64,000 nucleotides of DNA. Origin: Aplectana chamaeleonis (Eukaryota > Nematoda > Chromadorea > Rhabditida > Cosmocercidae). A program made the position numbers and the translations under genes. Shown piece by piece: positions 34,926-46,500 of the stretch. The stretch spans positions 965,501-1,029,500 of the forward strand of contig JAPDOI010000010.1 of the NCBI GenBank assembly GCA_029168955.1, written 5' to 3'. The first letter of the stretch is position 1; each line of letters begins with the position of its first letter. The notes under the pieces are model-generated. The model made no database searches, was not told the origin of the DNA, and worked only from the letters and a program-made list of their open reading frames with translations.

Positions 34926-35378
34926 CAAAGGCAGCATACAGGTTCGTAAACGTGGTTGGGATAACAATGTGAATCGAACCGTATGGCTTACAACATAATG
35001 CTCACGCAATTTGAAGCGTCCAGAACGACCCACAATGGCGGTACAGGAGTAGCAAGTTTGGCCCACTCCCCCTGTATTTGCCCTTTTCCTGCGACGCAAG
35101 GTTGCTGGATCATATTCACCGTCAGTACTGTTGGTGGATTGCCTAACAAGTGAACCACACACGTTACTGACGGCGAAGATGGCCCAGCAACCCTGCGTTG
35201 GAGGAAAAGGGCAAATACAGGCGGAGTCAAAATACGGGCGGGGCCCAACTTGCTACTCCAGTGACGGCATTGTGGGTCATTTTTGAAGCTTCAAAATGCG
35301 TAGGCGTTGTAATCTGAGCCATAACATTCTATTTCCGTAGTTATCTCAATCATGCTTAGGAGCGTGTATGCTGCCTTT
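34926..35378. mobile_element. MITE-like element with ~205-bp inverted arms
   Basis: 34926-35129 pairs with 35162-35378. The ends read AAAGGCAGCATAC and GTATGCTGCCTTT. Arms also share GGAGTAGCAAGTT and TGTATTTGCCCTTTTCCT. The ~30-base centre is unpaired. No coding capacity. The similarity falls outward, which suggests an old copy. Confidence 0.75.
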
Positions 35379-35445
35379 AATAGTCTATTGTGAACGATTC
35401 AACAGCAAAACCAATCAACTACAACGTTTCCACGGTGCTAGTCCC

Positions 35446-36283
35446 CTAAATTCCCGCATTATTTCGACGAACATCTTGTAGGACCATTTTCTGCGTCGGA
35501 GTCAGATACTGTTCCTCGCGTACAGCTATTCTATTCCTTTTGAAGCCTTGTTGAGTGAGAGTTTCGAGCTGCACAAGTGTCTATGCCGAACATGACACCA
35601 CCTCAGTACCGCTTCTGATCCCATAAAAACTAGTCGGCGTCACAATGCTACAACTATGAGCTGCTGCATAAACAGGAGCATCGCCAACATCACCTTCTGT
35701 CCCCGGTAGAATCTCCCAGGTGAGTAATTTTCCTGTGTTCAATAATATTTAAGATTCACATATCTACCAATAAAACGAGTAACTTCATTCGCGTCCATAA
35801 AGGAAGACAACGCCTTCTCAGCTTCGGTTGGTTGATTAGGTGTTTGAGTATTACTACTAAACAGCCACCGCAGCCCCATGACAAAGTTGTGGTCGAATCC
35901 ATATCAAACACCTCCACTGGCATTATGGAATCCACCATATAGATCAATCTCTTCTTTTCAACGTTGAATCCATATCTCACACCTCGTTGATTGATTGCAT
36001 TCTGTTAAGCAGTAAGGTATCTAGAAGGCCGATTCACAGCGATAGAAGGCTTCTGCACAATCACCTCCAAAGCTCCATCATCCTGACTATTGCAATGCAA
36101 GATAGCAGACTGACACTTGTTGCAGTTCCTGCATTTGCTTTGGGCCACAGAAAAGAAAGTCTCTTCATCATTCGTCGAAGACCCGGAGAATTCGCTGACC
36201 GGAGATATTTTGATATTTGCGACAAGATCTGAATCATAATTCTGGTCGGTTGACTGGTTTCGTATGTGTGTGCGTGACCCCAC
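35446..36283 (-). pseudogene. Unidentified minus-strand gene or pseudogene (several open segments)
   Basis: Three protein-like blocks lie in a row. (1) 36283-36005 reads SPVSEFSGSSTNDEETFF, then CRNCNKC, then DGALEVIVQKPSIAVNRPSR; after its TAA the same frame continues with RYGFNVEKKRLIYMVDSIM. (2) 35903-35768 reads GFDHNFVMGLRWLFSS, then PTEAEKALSSFMDANEVTRF. (3) 35732-35446, after an acceptor-like GAACACAG, reads KLLTWEILPGTEGDVGDAPV, then SIVTPTSFYGIRSGTEVV, then an in-frame TAG, then VREEQYLTPTQKMVLQDVRR and a final stop. Blocks 2 and 3 join in phase across a 35-base gap with GT and AG ends, shorter than nematode introns usually are. The stops argue for a pseudogene. I do not recognise the family. 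Confidence 0.35.
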
Positions 36284-36344
36284 TCTGAGCTCTGGTCGCT
36301 TCTGGTCTTGAGCAAGACCACTCTGCTGACGGGTGCGGGAAGGG

Positions 36345-36761
36345 TGGCACGCCGCGCGCGGCGAGGACGAGCGACGCGTGTTGCGTCGCGGCGTACCACC
36401 GTCGATTCATCGATGTACCGTGTAGTCAACACGAACAAAATAACTGCATTTTAGTTCAAGAACCGTCTTTGGATGCTAAGACATCACATCTCCTTGTTAA
36501 TAACCCAGAAATACGGAATTCTCAGTGAGCGCTATTAGCACTTACCATATTCACAGAAATCGGGCGAAAAAAGTCATTCTTAGGTTACCGATAGACGCTC
36601 GCTTCTACGAGCCTCATTTATTTTACCTTCTTGCACTGGTCCTAACATATGATTGTTTCCAAACATCTCGTCTAAGGGGAATTGCACAATCAACGCTTGG
36701 TGGCACACCGCTACGCCACACGCAACGCATTCTCCCAGCCGCGCGCGGCGTACCACCTGGC
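36345..36761. mobile_element. Inverted-repeat element with hairpin ends (GGTGGYACGCC)
   Basis: 36345-36402 and 36701-36761 are inverted copies. In addition, each arm is itself a foldback: the left one opens with GGTGGCACGCCGCG and closes with CGCGGCGTACCACC. The right one has the same layout. So GGTGGYACGCC-type sequence occurs four times, twice in each orientation. Confidence 0.65.
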
Positions 36762-36984
36762 CGCCGCCCCTCTGCAGACTTCTTACGAGATGATTTCTCC
36801 TCTCTCCCTTTACCTGAAACTACCTTTGAACTCTCATCGTTGTGGTTACCCACGAACAAGGAACTTTCCTTCACCCAGCGACTCCAAGCGTTTTGTCATT
36901 TTACGCATGCAATAAAATATACCGGTTAGATCATGCATTTTTCCCTGTTTCCAACCACTTCAGATACTGGGTCTAAACCTACTG

Positions 36985-37293
36985 CCAGCCACCTACATAC
37001 TGTGCTTCTCTGGGCCAAATTCCGGTCCGAACTTGCGTCTCGACACGCATTGCGGCCGCACGCTCTCGAATCGGAAGAGTTTCCAGCGCCGCAGCCGCCG
37101 ATCTGTCGACTCTAGGTGGGTTTTGGAAACTGGAAACTGAAAAAATTAAAGAAAACTGTATCAGAAAAGCCACACCGAGTCGACTTTGGCTCTCGAAACT
37201 CGACCGACTCGGGGGCGTGCGGCCGCAAAGCGTGTCGAGATGCAATTGCGGACCGGAATTTGGCCCAGAGAAGCACAGTAATTGCGGTGGTGT
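36985..37293. mobile_element. MITE-like element with ~110-bp inverted arms
   Basis: Outer parts 37000-37062 and 37216-37279 are close inverted copies (CTGTGCTTCTCTGGGCCAAA and GCGGCCGCACGC are shared), and weaker similarity continues inward through CGACTC. It lies between the last stomatin exon and the unidentified minus-strand segments. Confidence 0.75.
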
Positions 37294-37479
37294 AAGGATT
37301 CGTCTGATGAATACTGGCTTCTAATTCGCTTTTATGAGAATCTATTGGTTAATGATACTTTTCATGATAAACACCCGATCCATGCAATATAAAAGCAGAA
37401 ATAATCAAAACAATGACATTACCAACAAAATTGCACAAAATAACAAGTGTAGAAATAAAATGTCATGACCATTACTCAC

Positions 37480-37538
37480 CTAATACTATTGAGCGTTTGC
37501 AAGTAACGCAATTGTATCGCGCACGGTGAAGAGGCTAT
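37480..37538 (-). CDS. Stomatin-family gene, exon g
   Basis: Encodes [19 protein letters not shown] plus two bases of a Ser codon, between TTTTCAG and GTGAGT. It corresponds to the [10 protein letters not shown] segment of the family. The expected following exon was not found in the lower-numbered part of the window. Confidence 0.85.
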
Positions 37539-40500
37539 CTGAAAAGCAAAAGATGATATTTTGGTTGTTGAAGTTTCGATATAGATTGCCTGAAAGAGGG
37601 AGGGGTGAAAGCCTGAAAGAGTTTCAGAGCTTTGGTGACCTGTGAGTTGCTCTATCAAACGTACCTCCCTCCACGATAAGTTCAACAAACCCCAACAGCT
37701 AGAGTGAGAAACCGAGAATGGCACAGCAACCAAACCACACCGTTTTCACCAAGGACGAGCTCTCGTATCGACAAGACAGACAGCAAGGCAGGAGGCAAGC
37801 GAACCCGCCGGGTCATACACGGCAGGATAACTTGCAGTATATGATCCGGCGGGTTCACTTGCTTCCTGCCTTGCGGTCTACCTGCTCGACACGGGAGTTC
37901 GTCAGAATATGAGAAATATATTTCTGAGAACCCAAATAATTTTGAATCTGCAAGGTATCACACCTTTTTTACCACGTCTCCCCAAGCAAAACGTGGACCA
38001 AATAGTAAGAAGAAACAAATGATATGATGGGTTTCTTCGGCACATCTCAGCGTGTGCATACAGTAGCGAAATGGCCCATGATATACTTCGTTATCGAGTT
38101 TTCGAAGAATCGCTCCAGCCGCGAAACGGCTGGAAAAGCTTGGTTTTGCCTAGGTCTTGTGATCACTTAAAATTTTATAAAGTATTCAACAAAACCTTAG
38201 AACAAGTTCTCTGGAGATCCCCTCTGGGTATGCTAGAGGGTCAAGGATACACCAGCTGACAAAACTTGAGCCAAATCATTGAGCATAGAACGGGCTAGCG
38301 CGAGTGATTCGTGCGTCACTTGTCGTTAGCTATGGACGCTTCCTGGAAGAAATCTAGAAAAATCAGAATTTAAACAACAACGAAAAAGAGGATACCTTAG
38401 AGGAATCAGTTATGGAGGATGGAAACAGCTGCAGCGCCAGCGTTACCTTACGCCAACACGTTACCAATACGTTATAACTTGTCAGGAAAGGCACTGTACT
38501 CGTACACTGCTAACGAGATTTCCTGTGCCACTCAGGAAATCTTGGCAAGACTGCTACACGATGGCAACCGCCAAAATACACGTCAGCACTAGCGATCACT
38601 GCTTTTCTGGTAAATTGGGGAGAAAACTGCACTCAAAATAGAATTAGCCAACCAGTTAGTTGACCACTATTTCGATACTAGTTCGAAAATTTTGATGATA
38701 TGTGACTGATATCACGGCGTTAGGGGTGTGCATACATGTATGTTGGTACCTGCTCGTTGGTGCCCCTGCATCTCCTGAACCCAGCAGACGTTTGATTGTA
38801 CACAGGGAACGTTCGAGCGATATAACGTGCACAACTATATCGCGAAAATATCCCATACATTGCATAAAGGTGTCGCCGTCCGGCACACTAAGGCCTCTTG
38901 TTCAGAACACCTTAGGTCTTGTACCTAGGGAGTCATGGAGCCTTTGGCCACAAGCCACCTTAAATTCCGGTCATTGTCGAGCGATATCCAACAACCCGCG
39001 CTGTCCAACCTTCTGAGCTATTGCCATGCACCATTTGCTGCTTTGCGAGAAATTCGCCTCAATGATAGACCAGTCTTCATCGTCGGAGAGTACGCTATCG
39101 ACTGCGGTACTGATGATAGGAGGGTGGGAGGCTGTGCGATAGCTGTAAAGAACGGCTACAATGGTATAATCGAGGAATTTGGCTCAACTTTGTGTAGGAA
39201 TGCATGTGTGCGACGGCGAGATCACAGAGGATTTAATCTGTGGATAGTGGTCATGCGCCCACCGAAACCGCCGAAGACAATTCCAAGGATGCCTTCGACG
39301 AGGAACTCAGTACGTTTCTGGCCAGGAAGCCTCGTCAACATGTTGTTGTCGAGGGAATCGACGCAAACGCAATGATGGGACTTGATCAGGAATCCGAAGT
39401 ACTCGGTAAATAGTTCTACCCACTGGAGCAAACATCGGACAATGGCTACCGCCCTGTCGACTTGCCTCTTTTTCTTGCATTCAGTACATTTTTCTTTTTA
39501 AAGGCAGTGTTCACGATGAAAAATGTGTTTCAGTTTCCACTAGGAATGGGTAGTGGAAGGGCACACTATAACGTTGACGTCCGAAGAACGCATGAAAACG
39601 AGTCTGGAAACGCTCCAAAAGAGCCTGAAGTTGCCACTTCGAGCGCAAGGCAAGCCCCAAAAGCGCAAGACACGCCCACCGACGTGAACAAATGAATGCT
39701 CGAGATCGTGAGATGAAGGATGATTTCCGATCACTAGCCCCGTTCTACCCTCCATTCTCAACTTCTCTCTTTACTCAGGTCAGCTCGCATACATCGGCTG
39801 CGAAAGACGGAAGTTACAAGCCTCGGACAACTCGTCCACCATGTTTCCTTAGCTCAATTTTTGAAGAACCATAACTCCGTTCCCAGAAGGTCTTGTACGA
39901 TTTCAGAGACATCATTGGAATCAGCATGGGGCCGTTTTCAAGACAGGCGGGAAAACACAAAAACGATTTCTATCGTGAACACTGCCTTTAATCATTAATA
40001 GTTTGAACATTTTTTTTCGTTAGATGACCTCTTTTTGAAATTCACTAGTCTTAATTAAATGATCTGCTTAGATCATTAAAAATTTCCTTTGAGCTGTCTT
40101 GGAGTTAAAATTTTTCCAGGCGGTTTTTGAAAAACTACCCGTTCTTCGCTCATAAAATTTTTGCACTTTGAAGGCAATGTTTACGATAAAAAATGTGTTC
40201 CAGTTTCCACTAGGAATGGGTAGTGGAGGGGCACACTGTGACTTTGACGTCGAAAGAACGCAGAAAACGAGCCAGGAAGAGTCCCAAAAGAGTCCGAGCG
40301 CATTGAAAACCCCAAAAGCGCATCACACGCCCACCGACGTGAACAAATGAATGCTCGAGATCGTGAGATGAGCGATGATTTCCAATCATAAGCCCTGTTC
40401 TTCCCTTCATTCTCAACTGCTCTCTTCACTCAGGTCAGCTCGCATGCATCGGCTGCAAAAGACGGAAGTTACAAGACTCGGACATCTCGTCCACCATGTT

Positions 40501-43500
40501 TCCTTAGCTCAGTTTTTGAGGAACCATAACTCCGTTTCCAGAAGGTCTTGTAAGATCTCGGAAACATCATTGTAATCAGCAAGGGGCCGCTTTCAAGACA
40601 GGCGGAAAGCAGAAAAACGATTTTTATCGTGAACACTGCCTTTAAGACTAATCTTTGAACAGAGCTGTTTTCTAAGTCTCCGTGTAATTTTGCGTCGAAT
40701 AATGTTTTCATGTTGAGAAAACTACGTTTCCAGTCTCTCAGCCGATTTCAATTTATGAAGTAACATTTCTTTCACCAAAAGCAATCAGTTTTTTGTTCAT
40801 AACTTTTTACCCTAAAAGGTAGTCCATTGGTTAAGGTTGTTTTCGAAATCCCCATAAAATTTTGCATCGAATAGCGTTTTCAGTTTCAAAAAATACGTTC
40901 CCCTTCTACCAGCCGATTTCAATTTATAAGTGCATTTTTTCGCCTGAATTTATCGGTTTTTCGTCCATCGACTAGTGCTTCAAGTTTGGAAAAAATATTT
41001 TCTCGATCCTTCAGCCTAATTCATTTTACGAAACAACGGTTTTTCTCCCATAACTCTTTAACCGTTGAAGATAGGGTTTTTGTGAAGATTGTTTTTGAAA
41101 TCCACGTGAAATTCTGCGTCGAATGATATATCGGGTTCCTACATAACTTTGCTTGCCCCATAAGTCAGCCAGGTCGGTGAAGCCGAACCCCGCCGTAGGC
41201 TCCAGGAGACTTACACCATAGAGGCGAGAGCACCCTTTGTAGATAACTATGGAGCTCGGCTCCACCGACCTGTCTGACTTATGGGGCAAGCAAAGTTAGG
41301 AACCCGATATATCATTCGACGCAAAATTTTACGTGGATTTTAAAAACTACCCTCACCAGAACTCTATCTTCAACGGTTGAAGAGTTATAGGCAAAAAACA
41401 GGTGTCTCGTAAAATGAATTAGGCTGAAAGATCGAGAAAATATTTTTCCAAACTGAAAACACCAGTCGACGCAGAATTCCATCTAGATTTCGAAAACAAC
41501 CTTCACCAAAGGTCTTTCTCCAAGCACAAAAAAAGTTATGGACGAGAAACCGAAGATTTCAGGCGAAAAAATGCACTTTATAAACTGTAATAGGCTGATA
41601 GAAGTGAAACGTGTTTCTTGAAACTGGAAACGCTTTTCGATGCAGAATTTTATGGGGATTCCGAAAACAGCCTTCACCGAACGGCTATCTTTTGGGGTAA
41701 AAAAGTTATGGACGAAAAACAGGCATAAGACACCCACCCAATCTTGAAAATGACTTACATGGGTGTTGGATCGCTTTCATTCTTTTTCGGGACGTTTCAT
41801 CGGTTGCCACCGGTTTTCCCAATGGTGAAGGTTCCCTACTTCACCTGCTCAGGTGTGAAGGTGGGTGGAGTACATGGCTCCACCCAACGAAGCTATGTCT
41901 GCGAGCCGATGGAGTATGTTCTACTAATCGAGGACATGAACAACGGAACAACAGCAGAAGTTCCTACACCTGTCGGATCTACGTCAGCTTTCGAGGTGAA
42001 AACAGCAGTAAGGCAAGGAGCTGTAGCAAGACCTTTTCTACTTAACTTCGCCGTTGATGACATCATGCGTAGGGTTGCAGAACAGTTTCCTGCGGATGTG
42101 ATCCTAACACTATCAGGACGCTCCCTTGTCGACCTGGAGTACGCCGACGACATTGTGTTATTCGATGAAAACAAAGCAAAACTGCAAAGGATTGTGAACC
42201 TCGTTTCGAAGTATGCCACAGCCTATGAACTTCGTCTTCGTTCCAACAAGTGCAAGCAGATGTGGGTGCATCTCTCAGAGGCCTTCAACGGAGGTTTGTG
42301 TAGACGGACAACGTATCGAACTGGTGAATGATTTCTGTTATTTGGGCTTTTTACTAAAGAAGTCAAGTTGCGCATCTATGTACTTATCCGCTATTCGCCC
42401 TATCATGATTTACCGATAGAAGACGTGAGCAGCACCGAAGACGAAGATGGAAGGGTTGGATTGCACGGAAAAGAAGCTTTCGGTCATTTGCCTGGATACT
42501 TCTGGCAGCGGGTCTGCCATAACGAAGATCTCTACAACGAAATCGACGCTTTACATCAACGCCTGACACGAGGGAGGGCCAACATCTCCCAACGCCATCT
42601 CAAGCGGCAACGGAAGGTCGTCCTCGTTTTTTCGAGCATATTTTAAAAAGACCTTTGGATCGTCGTGTTCAACACGCTCTAAGGATGCTTCCGAGTCCTG
42701 TCTGGAAACGGCCACCTGGACGTAGGCGAAAGTTTTGAACGGATGTAGTGAAGGATAATTTGAAATCACTCGGCATTGAAAGGCAGTTCAGGCACGATGT
42801 TTTACTTCGCGGGAAGTGGAATAGCGACTGATGGACGAATTGTGTTGAAATTGGGGCTGAGGACCGTGACAAATAGGCACGGCTGACTACTAGGACGGCA
42901 CACCTCGGTGACAATGCGGAATGACCGCGCCAGGCAAAAGCCAACCGATTGAGTCAAGTAAGTCATCACAGCGTAATATCAAGGAAAAGACAACAATATT
43001 ATCGAAAAAGGGCTTCTCCATGCAAAAGTGAATTGGTTCAAACAGACAACAAAAATGGAACAGTGGGAAAATTGTGTGGCGAGAGTCTACTAAAAATGAA
43101 CAGAGTTTCCCAAAACCGACTTTGTATGCTGACTTTCCAAAAGGCGAAAACGAACCATTGTGGTAGTTTACGAAGGAGAGCTTGATGGTTTTCGAAAAAA
43201 AATATTCGTTTGACGAGATCTCATGGGTATACTTCTATTTGATGTTGATCTTCTCTGTTCCACCTTTCCTAACAACTAGAGCGGTGTTTATGAAGATCAA
43301 TCTAACATCGTCTCCTGTCTTGAGTGATAGCTATTAAGGGCACATACATATTTTTACACATGTGTTCATCGGTATTGGAGAACTAGAGGAGAGTTCCTGT
43401 TGGGAACCACAAAGTACTCTCGTTTAGAATACCGTAGCGGTTTGTTTTCGCCATGTAGAATGGTCAGCATACAGAATCGGTTTTATGAAATAATTGCAAT

Positions 43501-46500
43501 TTTTTGTGAACTCTCCTCACTCGATTTTCCTAATGTTCCCTTTTTGTTGCAATGTTTCAGTCTAAACGAATCAAATTTTGCTCAGAGGAGCCCCTTTCTG
43601 ATGGATTAACTATTGCGGTAATTCGTAGAAGCAGAACAGCGTTGAAAAAACGGATACAAACGCTTTCCTAGAGGCAAAAAAAACAGTTTTGAAGATTATT
43701 TCAGTGGTCACGGTCGGAATCCTTGAGTTCAGATTTTACCATCGACACCGAAAGGGCACCATCACTGCCACGCTTTGACATGCGATCATCAGCAATGGTC
43801 TTTGATTCGAGGAAGCAATGGGTTTGTGAAATGACAGTCGAAAACCTTCGGAAATTTTTGTCAGGCAAAATCTGTCTATTTTAAAGGAAAACCACCACCG
43901 ATGATTGCAGGTCGACGTGTGGCATTGATACAGACGTGTGGGCGTTCATGACAACTACTGTACAACAACCGAGGCCATTACTGACCAGTATATTAATTTT
44001 GGTACGCTGTTACAGCTCTGAGACCGAGCTTGAATCCGTTTTTCTAGCGCTTATCTGCTTCTTAGGGCTACCATCATTGTATTTTATTGAAAACTTAGGA
44101 ACGAAGTATATCGTGAATTGTGCCGTAAATGAGTTAACGAATATAGAGACGTTACCAAAAGCACCATGTTCCTCCGTTTACCTATCATGGAAGGGAGGCT
44201 GCGTTACTTGCTGGTGTCCAAAAACGCTTTTGCACAAAAGATCACCTACCACTTCAGCGGCTTCCCGAAGAGCTTGCGATGCCTTCTGTTCGCCCTCGGC
44301 GGCAATGACCTGTAGATTTGAAAGTGAGAAAGAATAGCTTATGTACATATATAACTAGCACCCAAATCGGCTGAAAGGAAGTCTCTCACACACCTTAGCT
44401 CCTGCTTCTCGAGTAGCTTCAGCCTCAGCGGCCATGGCGCGTTGCAATTGCAATGGCAACCGTACGTCTTTAACTTCTACCCGTTCTACTTTCACACCCC
44501 ATGGGTCTGTCGCCTCATCGAGCGTGCTCTGAAATTAACTTGAACAAATACCAGTCGGCGATTCAAGCTAGACTCATCCGCCTCTTATCTGATTCAAACT
44601 TTTCCAACTTATGTAATTCAACAGCCAGCAATCGAATCATCTTCGCTTCGCTGACGACGTCGTTGTGATAACACCACCGATCAGTCATCAGAAAGAATGC
44701 TGACCGACTCTGACATTAAGACGATTCTCTTTCCCGAGCATCACCGAACAGGTATTGGAGCAGCGTGACAGTTCTGCTCAATCTCCCTAGCTCCGCGTCG
44801 CTTCTATTGTAATCTGGGCTCCTTCAAGTTGCCCGGGCAGCAACAGCAATGGCCCGCACACCAACGACAGTGGAACGGAGATCGGGAAAAAAGAGCCAAA
44901 CTGTCAGGCGTCCCCGATTTATACGTATTCAGAACGGCTCGGAGCTAAAAATCTTCTGAGAATGCAAATGGATGGGTCAATCTCTGCCTGATTCTAGGAA
45001 ATATGTCTTCATAGGAAACGGATGCGTTCCCGGTGCCCCAATCGTTCACAAATAGACGACTTCCTCTCTCTGAGTGTATCAAGCTGTGTGCATCTAAGGT
45101 CTATCCGAATAAGAATGTCCGCCCACGCGGCCGGCGTGCATGTTTAGCCGCCGTCGCGGAGACATTTTCCCACTTTCAAGTCGATTAGCAAGAATATTAG
45201 ACGTTTATTGGTAATATCCCAGTAGATGTTTACAGCCGTGGGAAGGCTTGCCCAAAAACGTCTTCGCGACGGCCGCTCGACGCGCACGCCAATCGCGTGA
45301 ACGGACAGTCCCTCAGGTCCCGGATTCAACATCAAAAACGATTAAGTATCCGTAGGTAACAAGCACCTTGCAAAGCTTTCAAACCCATCGAGGATGTTTT
45401 AAAGGCAGTGGTCGCGATCAAATATGGTTGTCGTCTTTGTCTCCCTAAACCCTTTTTTGGGTCTTGAGTAGTAGGACCTATGAGGAAAAATCGCGAAAAA
45501 ACCATTGTTTTGGGCCAAATTTGAAGCCTAAACTTTCTTGTCTTTTGACGGTGGACGAGCTCACTCCATATCATCGGCATCGATGACCTCTTATATCAAG
45601 AACATAAGCTGGCTTGAAATTGAATTTCAATCAATGCAGCTTCGGATTTATGTACACATCTAGTCAAAAACATTGACTGCAGAGATTTATTTCATTGCTC
45701 AACTGTTTTTATTGCGTAAATTTGCATTTATTTCGTTCTCTGAATGTCGATGATTTTTGACTGCTCGGCATGAGACTGCGATCTAATTCGTCATCGCTGT
45801 GCACGTGTGCACGAACTGGCTGCTTTGGGCCTTAGAAACTCTAATTCTAGCCCGTTTTTCACCGCTCTACCTTTATAGTTTTTCAGCTGTTTTTTATCTG
45901 AGCTAATTTTTGTAGTTTTTTCTATAACGTTTTTCAACGTGACCACTGCCTTTAAAGCTGACGGGGAACAGATAGTTCCGTGCCCACATCGTCGACTTCA
46001 CAGTTCTTCAAGCTTTCAAGCCTTTGTACAGCTCCGGAGCTGAGTTTGCTGATTTCAATATAGGTATGAAGATAACCCCTCCTACATCACATGCCAAAAG
46101 CGAGACCTCAGTTGCTACAAATACGCGAAGTTGAGGAAAACATCACCCTCAGCAAGAGGCCACTTTGCCCCCCCCCCTTTTGCGACTTCCCGAGCTCAAA
46201 AGTGGCAATGCATTTCAATAAACGCCGATTTTTTCTTGCTCCTAACAATCTCTCTTCATTGAGATTTGCCTTCGTGCATTGGTTGCGGCTGACGGGATAT
46301 ACAGACCTCGAGCAAGTCGTCCACAACACTTCGGCATCCAGATTAGGGCAATTTTGAGGGGGTTATAACTCCGTTTGCAGGGGGTTTCAAGCGATTCTGA
46401 ACTTGGCAGAGTGATCAGGGCGTGGCGCTCTCCTAACGTGAGTAGTGAAGCTGAAGTGGTTTCTAGGGTGTCATGTGTCTTTTACGTACCGTGGCATTAC

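Noticed and set aside
35446..36283. Unidentified minus-strand segments as the C-terminal exons of the stomatin-family gene
   Set aside because: They lie on the right strand and side, but the expected AEKNST-type exon is absent and the sequences do not resemble known stomatin C-termini.
45315..45329. LNPGP peptide on the minus strand, recalling a 2A motif
   Set aside because: The required upstream D-V/I-E residues are not in the same frame, and the sequence lies inside and beside a MITE with no ORF to join.
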